Below the pieces are notes generated by a model. It saw only the letters and a program-made list of their open reading frames with translations, made no database searches and had not been told where the DNA came from. Of a stretch of 64,000 nt of DNA, positions 1 to 9,168 are shown in pieces. The first letter of the stretch is position 1. The number at the start of each line of letters is the position of its first letter. The translations under genes and the position numbers were made by a program. This DNA is from Sphaerisporangium sp. TRM90804 (GTDB lineage: Bacteria; Actinomycetota; Actinomycetes; Streptosporangiales; Streptosporangiaceae), in contig NZ_JARWAC010000010.1 in the NCBI RefSeq assembly GCF_029846175.1, forward strand, positions 372,001 through 436,000, written 5' to 3'.

Positions 1-794
1 GCGATCGGCGTCTCGTCGGGTGCCTCGCTGTCGACCGGGAACAGCGCGCCGTTGCCGCGCTCGGCGGCGGGCCGCCCGACGATGGTCAGGTCGGGCTCGG
101 CGCCGTGGTCGAAGCGCTCGGCCGCGCCCGGCTCGGCGGCGGGCAGCGCCATCCACGGCAGAGCGGTGAGCAGCGGGATCTGCTCGCAGTGCAGCCAGTG
201 GATCCTGCCCATGTCGTCGATCAGCTCGGCCTCTCCCCAGTAGAGCTTGAGCAGGCTGGCCTGGGCGTTGGCGGCGTACGCCACCGGGATGAGGCGGGTG
301 TCGTCGGGAAGCTGCGCCAGCACCGGGCGGATCTCGGCGCGCTCGGCCTCGTCGTCGCCCTCGTCGAGGGCGAGGTCGAGCACCTCCTGGAAGTAGCGGG
401 TCTGCGGGCCGAAGCGGGTGAACAGCTCGCGGACCAGGGCGGACACCCGCCCGTCGCCCACCCGCGCCTCGCTGATGGGCGTCGTGTCGTCGTCGGCGTA
501 CCGGAAGGGCAGGAACAGGTTGCCGTCGAGCACGACCAGATGGTGGGGCGAGCCGAACGGCCGGACGACCTGGAAGCCGGGCTCGTGCTTGAAGCCGTCG
601 ACGAGCGCCTCGTAGCGCCGGGCCATCAGCGTGGAGCCGTAGGCGTACCGCTTTTCGCTGCGCGAGGAGCGCTGGGCGTCCTGCGCGTTGCCGGCGGCCT
701 CCAGCAGGGACGCGGCGAGCTGCCCGCGCACCGACTCGGCGCGGTCGCCGAACCGCTCGGCGGCCCAGCGGGAAATCTGCGGCTCTGCGTGCAT
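1..794 (-). CDS. Conserved hypothetical protein, C-terminus cut by window edge
   Basis: An open frame runs from an ATG at 794 off the left edge of the window, about 264 residues so far with no stop. The start is well supported: GGAGGT lies about 5 bases upstream of the ATG. The protein begins MHAEPQISRWAAERFG, is acidic and soluble, and has no signal peptide or membrane segment. Codon use matches the neighbours, with G/C at third positions throughout. I do not recognise the family. It contains repeated short hydrophobic strands (for example HHLVVLDGNLFLPFRYADDD) that look like a compact alpha/beta domain. It is transcribed in the same direction as the GDPD and purA genes but is separated from GDPD by 127 bases. 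Confidence 0.75.
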   Translation of the reverse strand, partial: MHAEPQISRWAAERFGDRAESVRGQLAASLLEAAGNAQDAQRSSRSEKRYAYGSTLMARRYEALVDGFKHEPGFQVVRPFGSPHHLVVLDGNLFLPFRYADDDTTPISEARVGDGRVSALVRELFTRFGPQTRYFQEVLDLALDEGDDEAERAEIRPVLAQLPDDTRLIPVAYAANAQASLLKLYWGEAELIDDMGRIHWLHCEQIPLLTALPWMALPAAEPGAAERFDHGAEPDLTIVGRPAAERGNGALFPVDSEAPDETPI

Positions 795-921
795 CGGTGA
801 CCTCCGGTCCGCGGCGTGACGTCTGTCAGATGATCGGCGCTGCCACTTCAGTTCTCCGCACCATACTCCCGCCGGCACTCCAGTTGATGTTGTGACGCGC
901 CGGCGCGGAGGGGCGCGGGCC

Positions 922-1842
922 TCAGGCGGGCGTCGGGCGCAGCGCGGCGACCGGTTCGGGGAGGGGCAGGCCGCGTGCGGCCCACAGCTCCCGCAGGACG
1001 TCGGGGTAGTCGGTGACGATGGCACGGACCCCGAGGTCGATCATGCGCGACGCCTCCTCGGCGTCGTTGACCGTCCACACCGCCACCGGCAGCCCCGCGG
1101 AGCCGGCCTGGGCCATCAGGTGCTCGTCCACGAGCACGCGGTCGGGGGACAGGGTGGTCGCGCCCACCGACGCGGCGGCGGCCGCGATGTCGCCGCCGAA
1201 GTCGGCGTGATGGTCGAGCCCCAGCCACTCGGGCCGGAGCGTCGGCTTCTCCACCAGGGCGTAACGCGCGGGCACGAGGTCTTCGGCGACGCGCAGCACG
1301 CGCCAGTCGAAGCTGAGGATCGCCGAGCCGTCGAGCCTGCCGTGCCGGTCGAGCTCGGCCACGACCCGCTCGGTGAACTCCAGGGGATCGCCCGACAGGT
1401 CGGGCCGGGTGGGGTCGGACTTCAGCTCGACGTTCAGCCGGACGTCGTCGGCGCCGTACGCGCCCACCAGGGCCAGGACGGAGCCCAGCGTGGGCATGCG
1501 GGTGCCGGGCACCGGCACCTGGGTGCGGGCGAAGCGGTCGTTCGCCGACCTCGGATGCCGCACGCCGACGTCCAGCGTGCGCAACTGTGTCATCGACAGC
1601 GAGCGGATGGGCTTGCCGACGTAGGGGAACGCGGGGTCACCCGGGGTGGCCGGGACGGTGTCGGCGCTGGTCACCGCCGACACGGTGAGATCGTGCGTCA
1701 GGACGAGCTGACGGTCGGCGGTCAGCGCGACGTCGAGCTCGATCGCGTGGACGCCGAGCTCGAGCGCGTGGACCATGCCGGGGAGCGTGTTCTCCGGGCG
1801 AAGGCCCCGTGCGCCCCGGTGGCCGTGTATCTCCACCTGCAC
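922..1842 (-). CDS. Glycerophosphodiester phosphodiesterase family protein
   Basis: 306 residues, predicted to hydrolyse glycerophosphodiesters to glycerol 3-phosphate and an alcohol. The GDPD TIM-barrel signature is clear: HGHRGARG at residues 6-13, PENT at 16-19, E35-L-D37 for the metal site and H50-D51 for the second catalytic histidine. No signal peptide is seen, so it is probably cytoplasmic. The GTG at 1842 is the best start because the first conserved strand begins only four residues later. It lies downstream of purA on the same strand with a gap of 119 bases. The substrate cannot be deduced from sequence. Confidence 0.9.
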   Translation of the reverse strand: MQVEIHGHRGARGLRPENTLPGMVHALELGVHAIELDVALTADRQLVLTHDLTVSAVTSADTVPATPGDPAFPYVGKPIRSLSMTQLRTLDVGVRHPRSANDRFARTQVPVPGTRMPTLGSVLALVGAYGADDVRLNVELKSDPTRPDLSGDPLEFTERVVAELDRHGRLDGSAILSFDWRVLRVAEDLVPARYALVEKPTLRPEWLGLDHHADFGGDIAAAAASVGATTLSPDRVLVDEHLMAQAGSAGLPVAVWTVNDAEEASRMIDLGVRAIVTDYPDVLRELWAARGLPLPEPVAALRPTPA

Positions 1843-1961
1843 AATGGCGCACCCTATCGGTCACCCGCCCGGGCCATGGTGAGGCGGGGCCGTCCGAAGC
1901 GCCCATCGGCCCGTGCGGTCTGCCCGGGCCGGCGGCGCCGGGGCCGCCGGCCGGCCGCCGC

Positions 1962-3245
1962 TCAGATCAGCGGGCGGATGGTGAGGGTCTGGTCGCGCCC
2001 GGGGCCGACGCCGATCGCCGAGATCGGGGCGCCGCTCATCTCCTCCAGCGCACGCACGTAGTCCTGGGCGTTCTTCGGCAGGTCGTCGAACGACTTGGCC
2101 TCGGTGATGTCCTCGTCCCAGCCCGGCAGCTCCTCGTAGATCGGCCTGGCGTGGTGGAAGTCGGTCTGGGTCATCGGGATCTCCTCGTGGCGCGTGCCGT
2201 CGACGTCGTAGGCGACGCAGACCGGGATGCGCTCCAGGCCCGACAGCACGTCGAGCTTGGTGAGGAAGAAGTCGGTGAGGCCGTTGACCCGCGTGGCGTA
2301 CCTGGCGATGATCGCGTCGAACCAGCCGCAGCGGCGGTCGCGGCCGGTGGTGACGCCGTACTCGCCGCCGGTCTGGCGCAGCCACTCGCCCATGTCGTCG
2401 GTCAGCTCGGTGGGGAACGGCCCGGAGCCGACGCGCGTGGTGTAGGCCTTGAGGATGCCGATCACCCGGGTCAGCCGGTTCGGCGGCACGCCCGCGCCGA
2501 CGCACGCCCCGCCCGACGTCGGCGAGGAGGAGGTCACGAAGGGGTAGGTGCCGTGGTCGATGTCGAGCAGCGTGCCCTGGCCGCCTTCGAGCAGCACGAC
2601 CTTGCCCTGGTCGAGCGCCTGGCTGAGGACGAGCGAGGTGTCGGCGATGTGCGGCGTGAGGCGCTCGGCGTAGCCGAGGTACTCCTCCAGCACCTGGGCC
2701 GGGTCGATGCCCCTGCGGTTGTAGACCTTGGTGAGCACCTGGTTCTTCTCGCCCAGCGCCACCTCGATCTTCTTGCCCAGGATGCCGGGGTCGAGCAGGT
2801 CCTGCACGCGGACGCCCATGCGGGCGATCTTGTCGCCGTAGGCAGGGCCGATGCCGCGCCCGGTGGTGCCGATGCGGGCCTTGCCGAGGTAGCGCTCGGT
2901 CACCTTGTCGAGGGCCTTGTGGTGGGGCATGATCAGGTGCGCGCTCGCCGAGATCAGCAGGCGCTCGCACGTGATGCCGCGCTCCTTGAGCCCGTCGATC
3001 TCCGACAGCAGCACGCCGGGGTCGATGACGACGCCGTTGCCGATCACCGGCACGACGTCGGGCGACAGCACGCCCGTGGGCAGCAGGTGCAGCGCGTACT
3101 TCTGGTCGCCGATCACCACCGTGTGACCGGCGTTGTTCCCGCCCTGGTAGCGGACGACGTAGTCGACCTCGCCGCCCAGCAGGTCGGTGGCTTTACCTTT
3201 GCCCTCATCGCCCCACTGGGCGCCCACGAGAACGACAGCCGGCAT
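1962..3245 (-). CDS. purA: Adenylosuccinate synthetase
   Basis: 427 residues, the normal bacterial length. The enzyme condenses IMP and aspartate with GTP to adenylosuccinate, the first committed step from IMP to AMP, in the cytoplasm. The N-terminus [14 protein letters not shown] carries the GTP-binding loop with catalytic Asp and Lys. NNAGHT follows near residue 40, and the IMP-binding segment [10 protein letters not shown] lies near residue 130. GTTTGR-like and RxR substrate segments follow ([14 protein letters not shown]). The ATG at 3245 has GGGAG about 7 bases upstream. It sits next to DUF3151 and fba, as in many actinobacteria. A terminator of the upstream gene lies just before it, so purA probably has its own promoter in the short 3246-3274 segment or is expressed by readthrough. 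Confidence 0.98.
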   Translation of the reverse strand: MPAVVLVGAQWGDEGKGKATDLLGGEVDYVVRYQGGNNAGHTVVIGDQKYALHLLPTGVLSPDVVPVIGNGVVIDPGVLLSEIDGLKERGITCERLLISASAHLIMPHHKALDKVTERYLGKARIGTTGRGIGPAYGDKIARMGVRVQDLLDPGILGKKIEVALGEKNQVLTKVYNRRGIDPAQVLEEYLGYAERLTPHIADTSLVLSQALDQGKVVLLEGGQGTLLDIDHGTYPFVTSSSPTSGGACVGAGVPPNRLTRVIGILKAYTTRVGSGPFPTELTDDMGEWLRQTGGEYGVTTGRDRRCGWFDAIIARYATRVNGLTDFFLTKLDVLSGLERIPVCVAYDVDGTRHEEIPMTQTDFHHARPIYEELPGWDEDITEAKSFDDLPKNAQDYVRALEEMSGAPISAIGVGPGRDQTLTIRPLI

Positions 3246-3274
3246 GGTTAACTCCCGGACAAGCGATACGAAAA

Positions 3275-3298
3275 CCCCTGGCGCAAGTGCGACAGGGG
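3275..3298 (-). terminator. Intrinsic terminator between DUF3151 gene and purA
   Basis: On the minus strand CCCCTG ... CAGGGG (3298-3275) forms a stem with an inner CGC/GCG extension and a short loop. It is followed directly by TTTT (plus-strand AAAA at 3271-3274). Position and T-run fit a Rho-independent terminator for the DUF3151 gene ending at 3349. Confidence 0.7.
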
Positions 3299-3348
3299 CT
3301 CTTGCGTAGAGAGACTACCCGAGCCGGGTGACGAGGCCCAAGCGCGGC

Positions 3349-3768
3349 TTACGGGGAGGTCAGCACCTTGGCCGCGGTGGCGCTGCTGTCACGCAGGAAC
3401 TGGGCGCACCGCTCGGCCTCGTCCTTCTCGCCGATGGCCTGAGCCGCGCGGCTCAGCGCGTGCAGGCAGCGCAGGAAGCCCTGGTTGGGCTCGTGCTCCC
3501 AGGGAATCGGCCCGTGCCCCTTCCACCCGGCCCTGCGCAGCTGGTCGAGCCCCCGGTGGTAGCCGGTGCGCGCGAAGGCGTACGAGGTCACCGCGTGGCC
3601 GGCGGTGAAGTACTCGTCGGCCAAGATCGCCCAGGCCGCGGCGTAGGCCGGGAAGCGGGCGGCGACGTCGCTGGCTTTGGCACCGGACTCCAGCGCCTCC
3701 CTCGCTTCGGGGGTGTCCGGCAGGTGTGCGGGCGGAGGCCCCGCGAAAAGGTTCTCGTGCGTATCCAT
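3349..3768 (-). CDS. DUF3151 family protein
   Basis: 139 residues from the ATG at 3768 (a GTG at 3774 is an alternative, and neither has a good ribosome site). The protein is all-helical and resembles the actinobacterial DUF3151 family, with the typical central run YFTAGHAVTSYAFARTGYHRG and GWKGHGPIPWEHEPNQGFLR. The function is unknown; the repeated helices suggest a TPR-like scaffold. Members are normally found between purA and fba, as here, though in this genome three glycan genes have been inserted between this gene and fba. It is followed by an intrinsic terminator at 3275-3298. Confidence 0.88.
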   Translation of the reverse strand: MDTHENLFAGPPPAHLPDTPEAREALESGAKASDVAARFPAYAAAWAILADEYFTAGHAVTSYAFARTGYHRGLDQLRRAGWKGHGPIPWEHEPNQGFLRCLHALSRAAQAIGEKDEAERCAQFLRDSSATAAKVLTSP

Positions 3769-3888
3769 GAGCACAGTCTGGCCTGTGTTCCGGCTGTCTG
3801 GTCATACCGCCTTCTGCGGAATGCGATGAAATTGAAAAACTTGCGTCACGAGGGCGTACCCGCCGCTCGTTCTCTCGCGGCGCGGCCG

Positions 3889-5520
3889 TCAGCGCAGGCG
3901 GCGCAGCAACGCCCGGGGGCCGGTCGGGCGGGCGGCGGAACCGGCCGCCGGGCCCGGGGGCGTGGCGGGGGTCGTGGCCGGCGGCCCGGCGGGGGCGGGG
4001 TCGCCGAGGGCGGCGAGGCGCTCGGTCAGGCGGGCGTTCTCCTCGCGCAGCCTGACGATCTCCTGCCGCAGCGCCGGGTCCCCGGCCCTGCCGCGCCGGG
4101 GCGGCTCCGCGTCCCGCTCGGGCAGGAAGCCGTACGTCCTGCCGTCGACCCAGTGGGTGCCCGCGACGTCGTCCACGGCGGCGTCCCGCGACTCGCCCGG
4201 GGCCTGGACGAACGCGGCCCGGGCGAAGGAGGCGGTGTGCTCCAGGCGGGCCGCGACCACCTCGTCCTCGGTCTCGTCCAGCGCGACGCTCACCAGCCCG
4301 AACCCGCGCTCGGCGGCCAGCTCCACCAGCCGCCGCAGCGACTCCGGGCCGGGCACCCAGCCGGGCGGGCACAGCAGGCGGTACGGCGCGGGCGAGGGCG
4401 TCCCGGCGAGCTCCTCGGCCCACCTGACGCGGTGCTCTCCCCGGTACAGGCCGCGCAGCAGCAGCAGGTCGAGCCGGGAGCTGTCGAGCGGGTTGCGCCG
4501 GTCCTCCCGGACCGCGTCCCACGCGCCCACCAGGGTGATCTGGATGTCGTTCAGCGTGCCGGCCAGGAACCCGTCGACGGTCGCGCGGACGGACTCGTAC
4601 GAGGCCCCGCCGGCCTCCACCACGACCTCGGCGTAGGGGACGAGCCACTGGCGGCCCGGATGGGTGCGCAGCCACCGCATGTGCGGGATGTGGCCGGGCA
4701 CGAACGCGTGGTTGTAGCGCTTCACCCGCTCCTTGTCGCGCATCATCATCGACGCGCCGAGATGGCGGCTGCGGGCCTCGGGCGCCAGCACGAAGGCGGC
4801 CCCGGCCTGCGCGAGCCGGTAGCCCAGCTCGGTGTCCTCGCCGAGCACCAGGCCGGTGTCCAGCGGGCCCGCCCGGCGCAGCAGCCGGGTGTTGACCGAC
4901 GCCGCGTTGGTGACGTGCACGCGGTAGGCGGTGTCGCCCGCCGTGCGCAGGCCGTCGGTACGCTCGGCGAGGTCGACGATCCAGCTGTGCGGCTCGCTGG
5001 CCTCCTCGTCGAACAGCGTGTCCGCCGCCCCGGCCGAGACGGCCGCGTGCACCTCGGCGGGGGTCGGCGAGCCCGGCCGGTGCTCGACGTAGCGCACGTA
5101 GCCCATGACCACGAGGTAGCCGGCCACGTGGTGCCAGCGCATGTGCGCCTCGACCTCGTCGTGGAAGGTCACCATGTCGGCGTCCAGCCAGTGGACGACG
5201 TCCCCGCCCGCCACCGCCAGCCCCGCGTTGCGGGCGTTCGACCGCCCCCGCGAGCCCGGCTCGGTGGTGAGGAGCCGCGTGTTCGCCGGGACGATCTCGG
5301 GCAGGCGCAGCGCGGGCACGGACCCGTCGTCGACGACGACGACCTCCGTCAGCTCGGCCGGGTAGCTCTGCGCGGCCAGGGCGGCGAGGGTGAGGTCGAG
5401 CTTGTCCTGGTGCCCGTAGGCGGCGATGACCACGCTGACCGTCAGGCTGGGCCGCCAGTCTCCCGGTGCCGGGGGCGCGAGCACGCCGTAGTCGTTGTGC
5501 CGGATCCGCGGCTGCGTCAC
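3889..5520 (-). CDS. Family 2 glycosyltransferase with C-terminal coiled coil
   Basis: 543 residues. The N-terminal ~270 residues form a GT-A fold: SVVIAAYGHQDKLDLTLAAL near residue 30, VVVVDDGS, and the DxD-type metal site HWLDADMV near residue 112. ED near 230 (LGEDTELGYRLAQAG) is the probable catalytic base region. After a middle region comes a short coiled coil (LRQEIVRLREENARLTERLAAL) and a Pro/Ala-rich tail. It starts with GTG at 5520 overlapping the stop of the preceding glycosyltransferase by 4 bases, so the two are translationally coupled. With that gene and the methyltransferase at 7637-8797 it forms a three-gene operon, probably for a cell-surface glycan. Donor and acceptor are unknown. 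Confidence 0.9.
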   Translation of the reverse strand: MTQPRIRHNDYGVLAPPAPGDWRPSLTVSVVIAAYGHQDKLDLTLAALAAQSYPAELTEVVVVDDGSVPALRLPEIVPANTRLLTTEPGSRGRSNARNAGLAVAGGDVVHWLDADMVTFHDEVEAHMRWHHVAGYLVVMGYVRYVEHRPGSPTPAEVHAAVSAGAADTLFDEEASEPHSWIVDLAERTDGLRTAGDTAYRVHVTNAASVNTRLLRRAGPLDTGLVLGEDTELGYRLAQAGAAFVLAPEARSRHLGASMMMRDKERVKRYNHAFVPGHIPHMRWLRTHPGRQWLVPYAEVVVEAGGASYESVRATVDGFLAGTLNDIQITLVGAWDAVREDRRNPLDSSRLDLLLLRGLYRGEHRVRWAEELAGTPSPAPYRLLCPPGWVPGPESLRRLVELAAERGFGLVSVALDETEDEVVAARLEHTASFARAAFVQAPGESRDAAVDDVAGTHWVDGRTYGFLPERDAEPPRRGRAGDPALRQEIVRLREENARLTERLAALGDPAPAGPPATTPATPPGPAAGSAARPTGPRALLRRLR

Positions 5521-7640
5521 TGCCTCAACTCCATCGGTCCACCCGGCTCCCGGCCGTCCGGCGGGCCCGGTTCACACTCCATCAGCAGGCTCGGCCGGAA
5601 GCCGCGCCACTGCTCTCTCGCCCGGGCCAGGAAGTACCCGACCGGCTCCTGCCAGGTGTGCCTGCCCCGCGCCGCCCGCCGGGCGACGAAGCCGAGGCCG
5701 TGCGCGCGGTAGATGGCGCCCCCGGCGCGCAGCAGGTGCTGGAAGAACTGGACGTCCACCGCCCGCGCCACCGGCCGGAACCCGCCGAGCGCCTCGAAGG
5801 CCGAGCGCGACACGACGAAGGTGCCGCCCGCCACGTGGTCGGACATGGTCTCGCTGGTCCAGTTGCGCCGGATGGTGACGTCGATCTGCTGCAGGTAGAA
5901 GAACTCCGAGGCCGCGCCGACCAGCTCCGCGCCCGAGTACGCGTGGGCGAGCGCCATGTCGGCCAGGTGGTCGGGGCCGTACCAGTCGTCGTCGTCCCAC
6001 TTGCTGAGGAACGACCCCGAGGCGCGGGCGGCGGCCTGGTTGAGCACGACGCCGAACGGCAGCGCCGCGTCGGCCTCGACGATCGTGATCGGGCGGGGGA
6101 ACGCCGCCACCGCCCGGGCCACCTCGGGGGCGTCGGCGGGCACGCCGTGCAGGGTGAGCACGACCTCCAGCTCCACCCCGCGCTGCCGGGCGATCTGGGC
6201 CAGGGCGAACGGCACCAGGCCGGCCCGGCGGGTGCACATGATGACCGAGATGGACGGCCGCGGCGGCACCGGCACGCCGGTGCGCGCGGCCAGGGAGCGC
6301 CAGCGGGCGGTCGTGCCGTGGACGTTGAGCGCCGCGCGGCGGAGCCGGACGCTGTGCTCCTCGCGGCGCAGCTCGTCGGCCAGGTCGGCCTCGCCGGCGG
6401 CGGTGAGCAGCGCGGTCAGCTCCGGGCCGAGCGCTCGCGCCGCCCAGCCGGGCACCGGGCGGGACACCAGTGGCACGCCGGCGGCGGCCAGGCTCGCGAC
6501 GGCGCGGACGGCGGCGACCGGGCCGGTGTGGGCGGGGCGCCAGGAGACCCCGAGGCCGCGCAGGCGGCGCAGGCGGCCGACGTCGGCGTCGGTCACGCCT
6601 CCGGACGCGGGCAGGCGGACGACCGTGCGGCCCTCCAGGCGGGCCTCCCAGCCGGCAAGGCCCTGGACGAGCGTGCCGAACCCGCGCTTGGGGGTCTTGA
6701 GGAAACCGCGCGGGTTGACCGTGCGCTCGTCCACGGGCGGCACCGCGTCGGGCTCGAACACGGTCGCGCGCAGCGCGTCGTAGCCGCCGGGGGAGCCGAA
6801 GCGCGCCCAGCCGAGGTCGGCGGGCCGGTCGACGACGGGGATGCGGTCGTCGGCCCACACCGCGGCCGGTCGGCCGGCGGGCTCGCCGTCCCCGCCGACG
6901 GAAGGGTTTTCGGTGGGCAGTCCGCCCGACCCCCCGGCGAGCGGCTCGTCCGGGCCCTCGGTGGGCGGCTCGTCCGGGCCCTCGGTGGGCGGCCCGGCCA
7001 GGCCCTCGCCCGGCAGGCCGGTGGCCCGGACGGCGAGGTCGGCGGCCGGCACGTCGGCGCGGTCGGGCACGGGGCCGCCGGTGCCGGAGAAGCGGGCGTC
7101 GGGGTCGCCGGGGCGCCAGTCGGCCAGGCCGGGGCCGGCGAGGCCCGCGACGGGCAGGGCGTACGCGTTGAGGTGGTGGCCGCCGAAGCTCCTGGCCACG
7201 GCCGCCGTCACCTCGCCGGCGGGCCGGGGCTCGGCGAAGCGGGCCCGGACGCGCCAGCCGGACTTGGCGTACCCGGCGACGGAGACCTCGCGCAGGACGC
7301 GGCGGCCGAGGCCCGGCGACAGCGGCACGCCCGGGGCGTCGCACCACGGCGGCGCCTCCAGGACCACCACGCCCACCATGGTCACGGCGGGCAGCGCCTC
7401 GCCCAGCGTCACCACCCGGCGCAGGTCGGTCGGCGTCCGCGCCACCACGATGACGGCGGAGGGTGCGGTCACCGTCCACGGGTGCGGTCCCATGACGTCG
7501 AGGTCGGCCGCCTCGAAGGCCACGCCGGGCAGCAGGTCGTCCAGGTCGGCGATCGCGACGCCCGCCACGGCCACGGCGACCTTGCCGCCCGCGGCCGAGA
7601 ACTTGGCCGCCGCCTCTGCGGGCAGGGGGACCAGCGTCAT
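5517..7640 (-). CDS. Large glycosyltransferase, family 2 catalytic domain at C-terminus
   Basis: 707 residues starting MTLVPLPAEAAAKF at 7640. The ATG overlaps the end of the methyltransferase gene by 4 bases. The N-terminal ~220 residues form an alpha/beta domain I do not recognise. A Pro/Gly/Glu linker follows, with a 24-base direct duplication near 6940-6990 (PPTEGPDEPP repeats). The C-terminal ~270 residues are a GT-A domain: RPSISVIMCTRR, then KWDDDDWYGPDHL as the metal site and a GGFRP substrate segment. The reading frame is open upstream of 7640, but the overlap and domain boundary favour this start. The last codons overlap the next GT2 gene. It is probably cytoplasmic, acting on a membrane-linked acceptor. 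Confidence 0.88.
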   Translation of the reverse strand: MTLVPLPAEAAAKFSAAGGKVAVAVAGVAIADLDDLLPGVAFEAADLDVMGPHPWTVTAPSAVIVVARTPTDLRRVVTLGEALPAVTMVGVVVLEAPPWCDAPGVPLSPGLGRRVLREVSVAGYAKSGWRVRARFAEPRPAGEVTAAVARSFGGHHLNAYALPVAGLAGPGLADWRPGDPDARFSGTGGPVPDRADVPAADLAVRATGLPGEGLAGPPTEGPDEPPTEGPDEPLAGGSGGLPTENPSVGGDGEPAGRPAAVWADDRIPVVDRPADLGWARFGSPGGYDALRATVFEPDAVPPVDERTVNPRGFLKTPKRGFGTLVQGLAGWEARLEGRTVVRLPASGGVTDADVGRLRRLRGLGVSWRPAHTGPVAAVRAVASLAAAGVPLVSRPVPGWAARALGPELTALLTAAGEADLADELRREEHSVRLRRAALNVHGTTARWRSLAARTGVPVPPRPSISVIMCTRRAGLVPFALAQIARQRGVELEVVLTLHGVPADAPEVARAVAAFPRPITIVEADAALPFGVVLNQAAARASGSFLSKWDDDDWYGPDHLADMALAHAYSGAELVGAASEFFYLQQIDVTIRRNWTSETMSDHVAGGTFVVSRSAFEALGGFRPVARAVDVQFFQHLLRAGGAIYRAHGLGFVARRAARGRHTWQEPVGYFLARAREQWRGFRPSLLMECEPGPPDGREPGGPMELRQ

Positions 7641-8797
7641 CCCGGGGTCCGCCGCAGCACCATGGCGCCCTTCTCCGCCGGAACGGGGGTGCCCGCGAGC
7701 TCGGGGTACTCCTTCAGCCAGCGCGCGGTGACCTCGCGCTCGGCGGCGCGGTCGGAGTCGTCCAGGACGAACCACGCGTCGGGGGCGCAGCGCGGCAGCA
7801 ACACGGGAACGGCCGGGTACCGCGTCAGCGGGGCGGTGGCGCCGGGCGGCCCGTCGACGAAGACGAGGCCGATGTCGTTGAGGTCGTCCACGGCGGCGGT
7901 GTCGTACCAGGGGATGGCCTCGCCGGCGCCCGCGTCGCGGTGCCGGGGCGTCCACGAGGCGAGCGGCGCGTGACGCACCTCGACGACGTCCTGCAGGCCG
8001 TGCGCGATCACCAGGTCGCGGGTGGTCTCGGCGAACCGCTCGTCGTGTTCCAGGGCGATCACGCGGCCGGCGGCGAAGCGCTGGACGGCGTAGCCGAGCC
8101 AGACGCTGGACGAGCCGCTGCCGCACTCGACCACGATCTTGGTGTGGTCGGCCGCGATGCGCTCGATGAGCAGGCGCAGGACGTCCGGCGAGGCGGCCCA
8201 GCCGCGGAGCCGGGGCAGCGGGGCGCGCGGCTGGAGCAGGGCGCGTATGTCGATCAGGGCTTCGAGCTGGGCGTAGTTCTGGCGGACCGACCGGGTGACG
8301 TCCGCGTGCCCCTTCTCGACCATGCCGCGCAGCTCGCGCAGCTCCTCGTCCGTGCCGGCGCCCTCCCGCACGGCGGCGTCGAGCCGGGAGAGGGCTTCCT
8401 GGAGGCCGGTCAGCCGGTCGGCCTGCGCGGTCAGCTCCATGCGGTCCTCGCCGAGCGCGGCCAGCACCTGGCGCGCCTGCTCGCGGCCGGCCGTCTCGAC
8501 GCGGGCCGCCAGGCCGTCGACCCGGGTGGTGAGCATCGCGATGTCCTTGCCGGCCCTGGCGAGCGCGAGGTCCTGGCGCTTGCTGCGGGCGTCCATGCGC
8601 AGGGCCTTGCCGTCGGTCCTGCGCACGGTCACGACGATCACGGCGGCGGCGGCGAGGGTGAGGCTGGACAGGGCGATCTGCACGGCGGGGGCGGGGTCCA
8701 GGAGTCCCTCGGCGGACAGCAGCACCAGCGTGAACACCGCGAGGCCGGCCAGGGCCACGCTGGCGATCAGCAGCAGGCGTGGGGGTAGTGTCCGCAT
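7637..8797 (-). CDS. Membrane-anchored class I SAM-dependent methyltransferase
   Basis: 386 residues, first gene of the glycan operon. Two hydrophobic segments near residues 7-28 and 38-57 form a membrane hairpin. A ~110-residue coiled coil follows (about 70-180), then a Rossmann methyltransferase domain with motif I VVECGSGSSSVWLG near residue 225, an acidic ribose-binding strand ALEHDE, and VFVDGPPG near 310. This domain style (VFVDGPPG, LDDSDR) is seen in methyltransferases placed next to glycosyltransferases. The ATG at 8797 has GAAAGGG 5 bases upstream. The stop overlaps the next start by 4 bases. Modification of a sugar or glycan at the membrane is inferred from the neighbours. Confidence 0.85.
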   Translation of the reverse strand: MRTLPPRLLLIASVALAGLAVFTLVLLSAEGLLDPAPAVQIALSSLTLAAAAVIVVTVRRTDGKALRMDARSKRQDLALARAGKDIAMLTTRVDGLAARVETAGREQARQVLAALGEDRMELTAQADRLTGLQEALSRLDAAVREGAGTDEELRELRGMVEKGHADVTRSVRQNYAQLEALIDIRALLQPRAPLPRLRGWAASPDVLRLLIERIAADHTKIVVECGSGSSSVWLGYAVQRFAAGRVIALEHDERFAETTRDLVIAHGLQDVVEVRHAPLASWTPRHRDAGAGEAIPWYDTAAVDDLNDIGLVFVDGPPGATAPLTRYPAVPVLLPRCAPDAWFVLDDSDRAAEREVTARWLKEYPELAGTPVPAEKGAMVLRRTPG

Positions 8798-9080
8798 TCT
8801 TACCCTTTCTCATTATTCGTGCAGACGGGGGCAACTTTCACCATATGGGCGTTAGGTGATCGGACTCCAGGCGACTTCGGAGTCATGCCCTCGCCGCGCA
8901 CGGGCCGTGCGGACCTCGGTCCACGGCCGCCGCGACGTCGCCCTGGACTTCATGCGTCCCAGGTGAGCGGTCCACGGGAGAACACCCGTACCGCGAGCGG
9001 TCCCCCATAGGCCGTTCCATCGCGCGCGCACCCCGCTTCCGTGGGGCGCCATGACCGGGTAGGCACCGTTCGGAGCGGGA
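8798..9080 (-). other. Long leader region of the glycan operon, no gene seen
   Basis: No open frame with convincing codon use was found here on either strand; short frames around 8850-9050 are out of character. It probably holds the promoter and 5' leader of the operon starting at 8797. A weak promoter candidate (TTCATC at 9085-9080, TACCCG at 9061-9056, minus strand) would leave an untranslated leader of about 250 bases. Confidence 0.4.
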
Positions 9081-9113
9081 TGAACATTGAACTCATACTA
9101 ACTACGTATTTGT
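9081..9113 (-). promoter_or_regulatory. Glycan box A, shared with the box at 48220-48252
   Basis: The minus strand reads ACAAATACGTAG, 8 bases, AGTTCAA, 2 bases, TTCA. The same pattern with identical spacing occurs at 48220-48252 upstream of the heptose-type glycan operon, matching 22 of 23 defined positions. It lies in an AT-rich island 284 bases upstream of the methyltransferase/GT2 operon. It is probably a regulator site or activator-dependent promoter element; its binding protein is unknown. Confidence 0.5.
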
Positions 9114-9168
9114 AACTCCAAGCTCGCGGGCCTCAGTTTTTACCCTTTTTCTCATGGAATTCACATGC

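Noticed and set aside
3328-5712. Very long plus-strand open frame opposite the GT2 genes
   Set aside because: Composition is Arg/Gly/Ala/Pro noise typical of antisense frames in GC-rich DNA; the minus strand carries clear GT-A motifs.
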